A DNA stretch of 28,301 bases from an uncultured Acetatifactor sp. (GTDB lineage Bacteria; Bacillota; Clostridia; Lachnospirales; Lachnospiraceae): positions 1-28,301 of the forward strand of contig CAJGCP010000026.1 in NCBI GenBank assembly GCA_904501885.1. The letters are read 5' to 3'. Shown here in pieces: positions 14,871 through 22,065 of the stretch (position 1 is its first letter; each line of letters opens with the position of its first letter). A program made the translations under genes and the position numbers. The notes under the pieces were generated by a model. The model saw only the letters and a program-made list of their open reading frames with translations. It ran no database searches and was not told where the DNA came from.

Positions 14871-15802
14871 GAATTCTTCCTTTTGGACACCACTCTGTCC
14901 ATCTCGCCCATGGTTTTGTAGGGCACTCTTGCCGCCGGTACCGCCTGGGCTGCACTCTCGGTATGTATGCTCTGATCGTCAAAGAAAATCTGGGCGCCAA
15001 AGGCTGCCAATACATCCCGCTTGTCCAAACCACCCAAGAAGAAGGATTCGTCCACCCGCACATTCCATGCCCGCATGGTACGGATCACCCGCTCATGGGC
15101 AGGGGCACTTCGACTGGTTACCAGCGCAGTCCTGATATAAGCGTTACCTGCACCCAATTCTTTCTGAATATCGGAAAGTTTCTTTAGGAAATTGGTAAAA
15201 GGTCCTTCCTTCATAGGCTCTTTGGCATGGAGCTTTTCATTTTCCGCAAACGCATCTAAGCCCTTTTCCTTATAAATGGCCTCATATTCATCTGCAAACA
15301 ACACCGCATCCCCATCGAAGGCAATGCGAATTTGCTCGTTGTCGCAATCTCCGCAATCACCAAATTCCGTACAGATAATCGCAGCTGCAATCCCACTGTC
15401 AACGGCAGACTGCACATCGTCTTCATACGCAGATAAAAACAAATCTGTGCGGAACGCTGCCAAATAAGGTGCCAAGCGTGAACCACTGGCAAGTACAGAC
15501 CGGGTAATGTTCAATCCGTAATGCTCAATGGCATTGAATACACGCAAAGAAGTATCTGCGCTGTTTCTGGACATGATAATCACTTCCACCAATTCTTTGC
15601 CTGTGATCTCATTCAATCGAAGCAGGGATTTCACCAACCCGAATCCGGGACCGGGCTTGAGCAAATCCTGTTCGTGCTCTACCTGATAATCACAATATGC
15701 TTCTAATCCCTGTGTCTCAAATATTTCATTTTCTGCGGTCAGATCAAACAATGCCCTGGAGGACACGCCGATGACCATCTTGCCATCTAATTTATATGCC
15801 AT
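14867..15802 (-). CDS. 5'-nucleotidase (cytosolic cN-I-like family)
   Basis: Predicted cytosolic nucleoside-monophosphate phosphatase of the family that includes the N-terminally related cytosolic 5'-nucleotidase I. Family features are the start MVIGVSSRALFDL, a long helical region around EQDLLKPGPGFGLVKSLLRLN, IAFDGDAVLFADEYE (160-174) and TSRSAPAHERVIRTMRAW toward the C-terminus. Length of 311 residues is as expected. AGAGGAAA lies about 6 nt before the ATG. The gene is third of four on this strand, 38 nt after the DUF1653 gene and overlapping the SfsA-MutY gene by 4 nt. Clearing nucleotides beside an oxidised-guanine repair enzyme is a plausible link, but only from context. Confidence 0.85.
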   Translation of the reverse strand: MAYKLDGKMVIGVSSRALFDLTAENEIFETQGLEAYCDYQVEHEQDLLKPGPGFGLVKSLLRLNEITGKELVEVIIMSRNSADTSLRVFNAIEHYGLNITRSVLASGSRLAPYLAAFRTDLFLSAYEDDVQSAVDSGIAAAIICTEFGDCGDCDNEQIRIAFDGDAVLFADEYEAIYKEKGLDAFAENEKLHAKEPMKEGPFTNFLKKLSDIQKELGAGNAYIRTALVTSRSAPAHERVIRTMRAWNVRVDESFFLGGLDKRDVLAAFGAQIFFDDQSIHTESAAQAVPAARVPYKTMGEMDRVVSKRKNS

Positions 15803-15840
15803 AGTATTTCCTCTTGTGTTTCTACTCTTTCTAAAACACC

Positions 15841-16392
15841 TTAGTCGCGCAATCTCTTTCCCTCATATTTGATCCATGTCAAAAGACAGTTTTTCAGAGA
15901 TTGATATTTCCCTTCTGTGTCATTTCCGTCCAAATCCACATCGCAGACAATTGCCATTGTAGCCAACAAATCATCCGTAATTCTGCCGTGCATTGCCTCT
16001 AAGATACGAAGCCTTTGCTCCTTATCGTTGGTATCCATAAATTCTAACAATTGAGGGTCTAATTGTACTTCCGTCGCTCCATCTGTCCCCTCAACGACAT
16101 TTGGCACAACAGCGAACGCCTCATCAACTTTTGCCTCGACAGTTTTTATCCCTTCGATTTTTCCTTCCTGCAATGCAAAACGATATTCCTGTGCCACATC
16201 CGGATATTTGTCTTTGTCCACTCTGCTTACAAACATTTCCAAAGGTCTTGCATACACTTTATGCTCACCATACATCGCTTCATATACCACCAGGTACTCT
16301 CCCGTCTCTGTATGCTCAGCAATCGCTTTGATCTGATACAGATTTCCTTTGAAGTGCTTATATATCTCGCCAACTCTGGGGACAAACAACAT
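15841..16392 (-). CDS. DUF1653 domain protein
   Basis: The first 65 or so residues match the DUF1653 pattern: VGEIYKHFKGNLYQIKAIAEH, then an EYLVVYEAMYGEH strand and ARPLEMFVSRVD. This is a small beta-barrel-like domain of unknown function found in many bacteria. Residues about 75-183 form a second part, acidic and helix-rich, that I cannot place; it ends in a conserved-looking segment with several aspartates and a basic tail. AAGGAGAG lies about 7 nt before the ATG. It sits 35 nt after the membrane-anchored unknown protein and 38 nt before the 5'-nucleotidase, so it is probably in the same transcript. No function is proposed. Confidence 0.8.
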   Translation of the reverse strand: MLFVPRVGEIYKHFKGNLYQIKAIAEHTETGEYLVVYEAMYGEHKVYARPLEMFVSRVDKDKYPDVAQEYRFALQEGKIEGIKTVEAKVDEAFAVVPNVVEGTDGATEVQLDPQLLEFMDTNDKEQRLRILEAMHGRITDDLLATMAIVCDVDLDGNDTEGKYQSLKNCLLTWIKYEGKRLRD

Positions 16393-16427
16393 ATCTTTAC
16401 TCTCCTTTATGCTTCCTGTCAGACCAT

Positions 16428-16865
16428 TTATGCCTGATAGAAATTGATAAGAAAAGTATACCCTCTTTTGGCCGAAATGTCATCCAGTTTTTCTATTAGA
16501 ATTTGTTTGTCTTCCCGGTCCATCTCATATAGTCCGGCGTGGTGAATGGTAAGTTCATATTCCACATTATCTTCTGTATATGTAACCCTTGTTAATGTCA
16601 CACCACTATTGAAGTAGCCTTCACTGCCAAGAACGGCTCTTACCTCTTTCACTGTCTCCTTCTCCATTTGTACAAAATATGCATTCATTTCTTGCCTGGC
16701 AATCCGTTCTTTAGAATTAACCACCTTGCCAAAGCACAAAGCAATAATAATAACCAGCCAAAGAGTAGCAACCATATATACCGCAAATTTAGAAAAGTCA
16801 ATTGTCTTTACTACGCTTTCTGTTTTCACTCTGTTTATCATGTTTGTTGTGTTTTTTCTTGTCAT
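16428..16865 (-). CDS. Unknown protein with one N-terminal membrane segment
   Basis: I do not recognise this 145-residue protein. A basic N-terminal tail (residues 1-26) is followed by one hydrophobic segment (about 27-46, YMVATLWLVIIIALCFG). The remainder of about 95 charged residues would lie outside the membrane under the positive-inside rule. It begins with a helix rich in Glu and Lys and continues with strands such as SGVTLTRVTYTEDNVEYEL. A perfect AGGAGG lies about 8 nt before the ATG, so it is very likely translated. It heads the cluster with the DUF1653 protein, 5'-nucleotidase and SfsA-MutY. Confidence 0.75.
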   Translation of the reverse strand: MTRKNTTNMINRVKTESVVKTIDFSKFAVYMVATLWLVIIIALCFGKVVNSKERIARQEMNAYFVQMEKETVKEVRAVLGSEGYFNSGVTLTRVTYTEDNVEYELTIHHAGLYEMDREDKQILIEKLDDISAKRGYTFLINFYQA

Positions 16866-16908
16866 TTTGATATCCTCCTGAAATTCTTTATCGTACGGAT
16901 TTTCACTG

Positions 16909-16931
16909 TTCTATGTCCGGCTTACATAGAA
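16909..16931. repeat. Inverted repeat upstream of the unknown membrane protein gene
   Basis: TTCTATGT (16909-16916) and ACATAGAA (16924-16931) are perfect inverted copies around a 7-nt GC-rich centre. The dyad lies between two divergent genes, about 45 bp before the minus-strand start codon and about 50 bp before the -35 of the aldolase promoter, so it could be an operator for either. No T-run follows on either strand. Confidence 0.4.
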
Positions 16932-16979
16932 AGGATATCATGAATTTGTGTCCCAAAAAACTCCCTCAAACCAAACTTC

Positions 16980-17008
16980 TTGCAGTTTTGTCGCAAATGA
17001 TTTACAAT
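16980..17008 (+). promoter_or_regulatory. Promoter of the class II aldolase-like gene
   Basis: TTGCAG (16980-16985), a 17-bp spacer and TACAAT (17003-17008) form a good sigma-A promoter. It ends about 55 nt before the start codon. Confidence 0.65.
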
Positions 17009-17062
17009 AGTCAATAGAAAATTTGCAATATTTCAATGCAAGCTCGCAAAAGGAGATTTATT

Positions 17063-17734
17063 ATGCCCCAGGAATACGAAATCAGAAAAACTATCTGTGA
17101 AATAGGAAAAAGATTATACGAAAAAGGATATGTTGCCGCAAAACACGGTAACATCTCATATAAACTCAGCGAGAACGAATACCTTTGCACCCCCAGCGGC
17201 GTTTCTAAAGTGTATCTCACTCCTGATAAAATTGTAAAAGTAGACGCAAACGGTAAAAAAATCGGGGCCTGCGCATACAAGCCCACCTCTGAGGTGACAT
17301 TACATATCAGAATGTATAAAGAGAATCCTGAAGTCCGTGCATTGATTCACGCACAGCCTCCTTTCTCCACCGCATATGCTATCAAGAATGCGCCCATTAA
17401 CGATTGTGTGCTCCCTGAGAACTATGTTTATTTGGGAGTGGTTCCCAAAGGCGCCTACAACAAAGAAACCGGAGAAATTTCTTCCGCATTAATCGATTGT
17501 ATGAAAAACAAAAAAGGATTTCTGTTTGAAGGTACCAGCGTATTCTCAACCGGTGATACATTGGAGAACGCATTCGATAATGTAGACTCCTTGGAATTCT
17601 ACTCCAAGATGAACTTCATCGGAAGCTATATCCCTGAGGGACCTGCAGTGGTGGATGCAGTTTCTGCTCCTTCCGGCGGTGATGACTTGATAAGAAGCAT
17701 TACCGAACAGGTGATGAGAAAGTTGAATTCCTAA
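17063..17734 (+). CDS. Class II aldolase/adducin family protein with altered metal site and encapsulation-like tail
   Basis: Residues 1-190 have the fuculose-phosphate aldolase / ribulose-phosphate epimerase fold: KHGNISYKL (28-35), LCTPSGVSKVYLTPDKIV (41-58) and TSEVTLH with the catalytic glutamate at 77. Of the three zinc histidines of fuculose aldolase only the first is kept (His96). The second is Gln98 (HAQP in place of H-x-H), and the third, normally in an HHG motif, falls in FEGTSVF (155-161) with no histidine. A Pro/Ala/Ser/Gly linker (190-206) leads to DDLIRSITEQVMRKLNS, an amphipathic helix like the encapsulation peptides that target enzymes to bacterial microcompartments. AAGGAGA precedes the ATG at 17063. 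It is monocistronic, with promoter and terminator, and no shell genes are near. Confidence 0.85.
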   Translation: MPQEYEIRKTICEIGKRLYEKGYVAAKHGNISYKLSENEYLCTPSGVSKVYLTPDKIVKVDANGKKIGACAYKPTSEVTLHIRMYKENPEVRALIHAQPPFSTAYAIKNAPINDCVLPENYVYLGVVPKGAYNKETGEISSALIDCMKNKKGFLFEGTSVFSTGDTLENAFDNVDSLEFYSKMNFIGSYIPEGPAVVDAVSAPSGGDDLIRSITEQVMRKLNS

Positions 17735-17767
17735 GATACTTAAAACTCTCCCCAGAATAGCAATATG

Positions 17768-17799
17768 AAAAGGAGCAGGCAAAAGCCTACTCCTTTTTT
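17768..17799 (+). terminator. Rho-independent terminator, probably shared by both strands
   Basis: AAAAGGAGCAGGC (17768-17780) pairs with GCCTACTCCTTTT (17785-17797) with one mismatch around a 4-nt loop. A T6 run follows on the plus strand, after the aldolase-like gene. On the minus strand a shorter T4 run follows, so it may also end the feo operon, whose last gene stops at 17814. Confidence 0.85.
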
Positions 17800-17813
17800 A
17801 CATTCTGTTTAAC

Positions 17814-17990
17814 TCAATCTTCTATTTCTTCGGTCTCTTCCTTTGGATTTGCTTGCGTACATTTCCCTCCGCACTGCTTCGCATAAGGACAACCAATGCA
17901 CTTCTCGCCCCGCTTCTTTGCCCGGATAAGATACCATATTCCGCCTCCTGCGATAGCAAGCAGGATGACAATAAGAATCAAGTTTTCCAT
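17814..17990 (-). CDS. FeoB-associated small Cys-rich membrane protein
   Basis: A 58-residue protein. Residues 2-22 form one hydrophobic segment (NLILIVILLAIAGGG), followed by a basic patch and a Cys cluster CIGCPYAKQC then GGKC (Cys31, 34, 40, 44), and an acidic tail. The layout of one membrane helix plus CxxC pairs directly after feoB matches the FeoB-associated Cys-rich protein family, thought to help ferrous iron transport; its exact role is not established. GGGAGGA lies about 4-5 nt before the ATG. It is 56 nt downstream of feoB on the same strand and is the last gene before the terminator at 17768-17799. Confidence 0.88.
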   Translation of the reverse strand: MENLILIVILLAIAGGGIWYLIRAKKRGEKCIGCPYAKQCGGKCTQANPKEETEEIED

Positions 17991-18046
17991 ATCTTCCTCC
18001 CAGTGGTATCCGCGATTTCAACCACAGATTTCCTTGCCACAAACCA

Positions 18047-20059
18047 TCAGGCTTTCTTCATTTTGTGATTGGTATTGGCGATTAAGATCAATACAACCGC
18101 CACCATCAAAAGTACTGCTACAAGTCCGGCAATGGCAGGCCCCATAGAAAGAGTCTCTCCTGCCAGGATGGTTCCAATAGTGTACACAAAGTACGCCACG
18201 GTGTAGCCCACGCCCAATTGCAATCCGATTCCGCCCCAAAGCCACTTGGCACTCTTCATCTCGGAATTCATTGCGCCGATGGCTGCAAAGCAAGGTGGTG
18301 CATAAAGATTGAACATCAGATATGCCAGCGCCGCCGCTTTCGTGATTGCCATAATACCTGCCACTTCTGCACCGGCACCCTCCATCATCACAAGTTCCTC
18401 TGTGTCGATGAGATTATCCAATCCCACAAAACATACCGCCAGCGTACCAACCACATTTTCCTTGGCGATAAATCCGGTTACTGTAGCCGCTGCCAATTGC
18501 CAGGAAAGCACACCCACAATAGGTACCAACAAATATGCCACCGGAGAAGCAATGCCTGCCAAAATAGAGTGATCTGCCGTTTCTGCTACCTGCAGTTTCC
18601 ATGTAAAACTCTGCATTAACTGTACCGCCATGTTACATAGCAAAATGATGGTTGCCGCCTTGACAATATAGGACCATCCACGACTGCACATGGACTTGAA
18701 TGCCCCGCGTAATGAGGGTCGCTTATATTCCGGAAGTTCAATGATGAAATAGGATTTTCCTGCTTTATAACCAACGATTTTATTGACCAACAACGCTCCC
18801 AGAAAAATCAATACAATACCGGACAGATACATCACAGTACTAACCCATCCTGCATTGTCAAAAAAAGCACCTGCAATCAAAGCAATCACGGGGATTTTTG
18901 CACCACAGGGCATAAAAGGCGCCAACATAGCGGTTGCCCTTCTCTCTCTTTCATTGCGAATGGTACGACTGGCCATTACGCCGGGAACCGCACACCCGAT
19001 ACTAATGACAAAGGGGATGACTGACTTTCCGGACAATCCTACCCTCTTAAAGATAGGATCCAACACCACCGCCACTCGGGACATATATCCACAATCCTCC
19101 AATAGTGCGATGAGAAAATACATTACCATCACAAGTGGCAGGAAGCCAACCACCGCAACCACGCCTCCAATCACACCATCTACGAATATGGCTGAAAGCA
19201 GAGGATTTGCCTCCGCAAACAAGATTCGCACCCACTCCTGAAACATCTCCAAAAGTGGCACCAATCCGGGAATAAAAGTTCCGTTTTTCAATTCATATCC
19301 CTCAGCAATCCACGTGCCAAGAGTACTCTGTGATATGTAAAATACCAGAAACATTATCAGGGCAAAAAACGGTATCCCAAACCATTTATTGGTTAGGACG
19401 TTGTCTATTTCATCTCCAAAATTTCTCTCCCTGGTAAATATCTTTCTACGTTCCACCTTCTCCACGATGCTGTTCACAAAGGCATACCTTGCACGATCTG
19501 CATCCTCCACTGCCTGGTGGTCTGTCATATCAACATCGCCTTGCAAATAGGGCGCCTTTTGCGTTTTTCCCACTTGCGCCAATGCCGCTTCCATCACTTC
19601 CTTGATGCCCACCCCCAGAACGGAAGATGTGGGGATAACAGGGCATCCCAACTCTTGCGAAAGAAGTTCTGCATTAATCTTTGTATGTTTTTTCTCATTC
19701 ACATCATTCTTATTGAGAGCTATCACCACCGGAATACCAAGCTCCAATAATTGTGTGGTGAAAAATAAACTTCTGCTTAAATTTGTAGCATCTACAATAT
19801 TCACTATCACATCCGGGTTTTCTTCTTTTACATAGGTACTTGTTATGCTTTCCTCTCCGGTAAACGGTGACATGGAATAAGCTCCGGGCAAATCCACCGC
19901 CGTCGCCTGCAACTCTCCCGTGTATACTTTTTTAATAGGATGTTCTTTTTTGTCCACTGTTACACCGGCCCAGTTTCCCACCATCTCGTTACTGCCTGTC
20001 AGCACATTAAACATCGTTGTTTTGCCGGAATTGGGATTACCCGCCAAAGCAATTCTCAT
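18047..20059 (-). CDS. feoB: Ferrous iron transport protein B
   Basis: The Fe(II) transporter of the Feo system. The N-terminal GTPase domain shows G1 GNPNSGKT (7-14), G3 DLPG (56-59) and G4 NKND (116-119), followed by the usual helical spacer. From about residue 220 on, many hydrophobic segments form the polytopic membrane part, including the two Gate regions (PFVISIGCAVPGVMASR and GIASPVAYLLVPIVG-type stretches). It has 670 residues, within the range for Clostridia and shorter than the E. coli protein. AAGGAGG is placed well before the ATG. The gene follows feoA by 18 nt and precedes the small Cys-rich protein, so the operon is feoA-feoB-small protein. Repression by iron through the divergent DtxR-type regulator is likely. 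Confidence 0.97.
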   Translation of the reverse strand: MRIALAGNPNSGKTTMFNVLTGSNEMVGNWAGVTVDKKEHPIKKVYTGELQATAVDLPGAYSMSPFTGEESITSTYVKEENPDVIVNIVDATNLSRSLFFTTQLLELGIPVVIALNKNDVNEKKHTKINAELLSQELGCPVIPTSSVLGVGIKEVMEAALAQVGKTQKAPYLQGDVDMTDHQAVEDADRARYAFVNSIVEKVERRKIFTRERNFGDEIDNVLTNKWFGIPFFALIMFLVFYISQSTLGTWIAEGYELKNGTFIPGLVPLLEMFQEWVRILFAEANPLLSAIFVDGVIGGVVAVVGFLPLVMVMYFLIALLEDCGYMSRVAVVLDPIFKRVGLSGKSVIPFVISIGCAVPGVMASRTIRNERERRATAMLAPFMPCGAKIPVIALIAGAFFDNAGWVSTVMYLSGIVLIFLGALLVNKIVGYKAGKSYFIIELPEYKRPSLRGAFKSMCSRGWSYIVKAATIILLCNMAVQLMQSFTWKLQVAETADHSILAGIASPVAYLLVPIVGVLSWQLAAATVTGFIAKENVVGTLAVCFVGLDNLIDTEELVMMEGAGAEVAGIMAITKAAALAYLMFNLYAPPCFAAIGAMNSEMKSAKWLWGGIGLQLGVGYTVAYFVYTIGTILAGETLSMGPAIAGLVAVLLMVAVVLILIANTNHKMKKA

Positions 20060-20077
20060 AGAAAACCTCCTTATCTG

Positions 20078-20311
20078 TCACGCTTCCGCATTGTCTAGTT
20101 CTATCATAATAGCTTCTGCCAATTGATTGTCCACGCTATATCGGCCATCCTTGATGGACACTGTACATCCGCTACGGCGGTGAGCAATCACTGTAATCTT
20201 TTCTCCTTCATAACAGCCTAAAGAAAATAAAAAGCCATCCAGTTCTTCGTCCTGTATCAGCACTTGCTGAATCCGATATTCTTTTCCTTCAACAGCCTCT
20301 TTTAAATTCAT
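20078..20311 (-). CDS. feoA: Ferrous iron transport protein A
   Basis: A small SH3-like protein of 77 residues that works with FeoB at the inner face of the membrane. It has the family pattern of an N-terminal helix (LKEAVEGKEYRIQQV), the DGFLFSLGCYEGEKITVI strands around a conserved Leu-Gly turn, and a C-terminal LAEAIMIEL strand. The ribosome-binding site is only a weak GGTG, but the next gene has a strong one. It is the first gene of the feo operon; the promoter and DtxR-type dyads lie about 90-145 bp upstream, giving a leader of roughly 110 nt. Confidence 0.93.
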   Translation of the reverse strand: MNLKEAVEGKEYRIQQVLIQDEELDGFLFSLGCYEGEKITVIAHRRSGCTVSIKDGRYSVDNQLAEAIMIELDNAEA

Positions 20312-20370
20312 CTTGTCACCATCGCATTCTTCATTCTTTCATATCATCTTTTATGGAACCGTTCGTTGCA

Positions 20371-20386
20371 ATTAGCCATTGCTAAC
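20371..20386. promoter_or_regulatory. DtxR/IdeR-type operator, downstream copy
   Basis: ATTAGC-CATT-GCTAAC is an inverted repeat with the same half-site and the same 4-bp spacing as the neighbouring dyad at 20405-20420, about 34 bp away. It lies inside the transcribed leader of feoA. The TTAGC half-site resembles the TTAGGTTAGC core recognised by DtxR and IdeR. Confidence 0.6.
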
Positions 20387-20404
20387 TCGTGGTTAAAAGA
20401 ATTA

Positions 20405-20420
20405 GTTAGCAGTCGCTAAC
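20405..20420. promoter_or_regulatory. DtxR/IdeR-type operator overlapping the feoA start
   Basis: GTTAGC-AGTC-GCTAAC is a perfect inverted repeat, extended on both sides by near-symmetric bases (20402-20423). It begins 9 bp from the -10 of the feo promoter, so it covers the transcription start. It fits iron-dependent repression by the adjacent DtxR-family regulator. Confidence 0.75.
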
Positions 20421-20428
20421 CTTATGTT

Positions 20429-20457
20429 ATTATACATATTTACCAGCCCCTTGTCAA
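20429..20457 (-). promoter_or_regulatory. Consensus promoter of the feo operon
   Basis: On the minus strand a perfect TTGACA (20452-20457) and a perfect TATAAT (20429-20434) are separated by exactly 17 bp. Such a strong promoter is normally held by a repressor, in keeping with the dyad at 20405-20420. Confidence 0.9.
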
Positions 20458-20547
20458 TCATTTACAGGCAAATTTTGTAATTTTTTTGTAAGCAGTTTTT
20501 TCGACTATCGGTGAATTTTAACTGCATTTCATACCTGATTGTCAAAG

Positions 20548-20576
20548 TTGCTTTTTCTTCAGTAGTATGATATTCT
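20548..20576 (+). promoter_or_regulatory. Possible promoter of the DtxR-family gene
   Basis: TTGCTT (20548-20553), 17 bp, TATTCT (20571-20576) is an acceptable but not strong match, ending 43 nt before the start codon. No TTAGC dyad overlaps it, so direct autoregulation is not suggested. Confidence 0.35.
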
Positions 20577-20619
20577 AAAACCAGTAATTTGGTGTTTGAA
20601 ATTTTGACAGGAGGAAGCC

Positions 20620-20985
20620 ATGGCACTAAAACCATCCGGAGAAATGTATCTCGAATCCATCTATGTACTGTGCAAGACAAAGTCTGCGGTGCGCTCCATT
20701 GATGTGGCAGAATATATGAATTTTTCCAAACCCAGCGTCAGCCGTGCCATGGGAATTCTCAGAGAGCAAAATTACATCACTATGGACAAGGATGGTCACA
20801 TCACACTTACCCAGGCAGGTGTGGCATTAGCACAAAAAATCTACGAACGCCACACTGTTTTAAGCCAGGCATTGATGATGTTAGGTGTGGACGAAGAAAC
20901 TGCATCCGAGGATGCCTGCAAGATGGAACATGTGATTAGTGACAAATCCTTTGAGTGTTTAAAACAATATATTAAACAGACATAA
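20620..20985 (+). CDS. DtxR-family metal-dependent regulator, probably iron-responsive
   Basis: A 121-residue protein with the DtxR winged helix (EMYLESIYVL, then DVAEYMNFSKPSVSRAMGIL as the recognition region) and the dimerisation/metal domain; the C-terminal SH3 domain of full-length DtxR is absent. The main metal site matches the iron-type pattern: Met9, Cys100, Glu103 and His104 align with DtxR Met10, Cys102, Glu105 and His106 (here EDACKMEHVISD). The ancillary site is only partly kept: His78 is present, but the positions of DtxR Glu83 and His98 are Ser82 and Ser96. MntR-type regulators have Asp and Glu in place of Met and Cys, so iron sensing is favoured over manganese. AGGAGGA precedes the ATG. 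It is divergent from feoA and likely represses it. Confidence 0.92.
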   Translation: MALKPSGEMYLESIYVLCKTKSAVRSIDVAEYMNFSKPSVSRAMGILREQNYITMDKDGHITLTQAGVALAQKIYERHTVLSQALMMLGVDEETASEDACKMEHVISDKSFECLKQYIKQT

Positions 20986-21799
20986 AATAATGGTCCAATA
21001 TATATGTAATTGCATGTTCCTCATTGGAACAGATTACCTCATCTGCCATCTTCTTAAGCGCATCACTGGCATTGGACACAGCCAGTCCCAGACCTGCGAT
21101 TTCCATGATGCTCCTATCGTTGTCACTGTCCCCCACACATATGGTCTCAGACAAGGATACCCCTAATTGTTCTGTTAGGTAACAAAGGGCATTCCCCTTT
21201 CCGGCATTGACATTCATCACTTCAATGGCTCTTTCGTCTATCATCGCAATGCGCAAGTCGCCCAGCGCTTCCAACTTATCCCTACACTCTCTCATATTTT
21301 CTTCACTGTCAAAAGCAAGAGTGAAAAAATCCACATATTCTATGTTGTGGTAAAATTCTTCAAATTCCTTTACTATCACACCGTATTTTTTCAAAACATC
21401 CCGATGCGCCGGAAACATTTGATAATGGTCAAATACATCGTCATCAGTCATTCCCTCTGCCACATAGCATCGGCCATCTCTACGCACCGTTATGTGCACA
21501 TCATATGGAGATAAAATGCTTCTAATCCGGTCTAGTTTGTCCCTCTCAATACAAGTCATATGTGTTTTATTTGCCGCCTTATCAAACACAATGGCACCAT
21601 TGGAACAGATATAATATCTAATTACAGGATTTTCCCGTATCGCTTCCGGCATCTCCGAATAAGAGCGTCCGGTGGATGGTACAAAAAGCACCCCTTTCTT
21701 GGATATTCCCTCAATCGCCTGAAGGTTTTCCTCTGATACCTCTGATTGATTATTGAGTAGTGTTCCGTCTAAATCACTACATACCATTCTGTACTGCAT
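20972..21799 (-). CDS. Cof-type HAD-family phosphatase
   Basis: A haloacid-dehalogenase-superfamily hydrolase of the Cof (type IIB) branch, which acts on small phosphorylated metabolites such as sugar phosphates. Motifs are I, CSDLDGTLL (Asp9, Asp11); II, VPSTGRS; III, the Lys of NAGKGNALCYL; IV, VGDSDNDRSIME. The cap domain lies between about residues 80 and 190. The start at 21799 is preferred because AGGAG lies about 8 nt before it; an upstream TTG and ATG would lie within or too near that site. Length is 275 residues, normal. Its 3' end overlaps the convergent DtxR-family gene by 14 bp. The substrate cannot be told. Confidence 0.9.
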   Translation of the reverse strand: MQYRMVCSDLDGTLLNNQSEVSEENLQAIEGISKKGVLFVPSTGRSYSEMPEAIRENPVIRYYICSNGAIVFDKAANKTHMTCIERDKLDRIRSILSPYDVHITVRRDGRCYVAEGMTDDDVFDHYQMFPAHRDVLKKYGVIVKEFEEFYHNIEYVDFFTLAFDSEENMRECRDKLEALGDLRIAMIDERAIEVMNVNAGKGNALCYLTEQLGVSLSETICVGDSDNDRSIMEIAGLGLAVSNASDALKKMADEVICSNEEHAITYILDHYFMSV

Positions 21800-21845
21800 T
21801 TTCATTCTCCTCAAATACTGATTGTATTTTATTAGTTACGGGCAC

Positions 21846-22049
21846 TTATGCCGCAGTTTTTTCTATAAGTCTGATCACTCTCGGTCTATTATACCTTTGT
21901 ATCACTATAAATTGAGCATCAAATACCATCGCTACCACAGCGGTGATGCAAAAAATCCAGAATTCTCCCCAAATAAGTGCAACCATAAATGATACATTAT
22001 AGTAAAACTTGTAACTCCCGTCCACAGAATGATTCTGTTTCTTAACCAC
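21846..22049 (-). pseudogene. C-terminal remnant of a CrtO-like glycosyl-carotenoid acyltransferase family protein
   Basis: A 67-codon frame that begins at a GTG with no good ribosome-binding site, four codons after an in-frame TAG. Its end, FIVIQRYNRPRVIRLIEK, closely resembles the extreme C-terminus of staphylococcal CrtO (IIIVQRYNRPRL), preceded by one or two hydrophobic segments. Full-length members of this family have about 165-190 residues; the N-terminal part with its conserved His-containing segments is missing. The frame starts only 16 nt after the stop of the zinc-ribbon gene. It is best read as the leftover of a truncated gene, although translation of a short membrane peptide cannot be excluded. 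Confidence 0.65.
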
Positions 22050-22065
22050 AATACATGCCTATGGT

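Noticed and set aside
16866..17062. Microcompartment shell or signature enzyme fragments around the aldolase-like gene
   Set aside because: Both flanks are intergenic sequence with a promoter, dyad and terminator only; no shell-protein motif is seen anywhere in the window.
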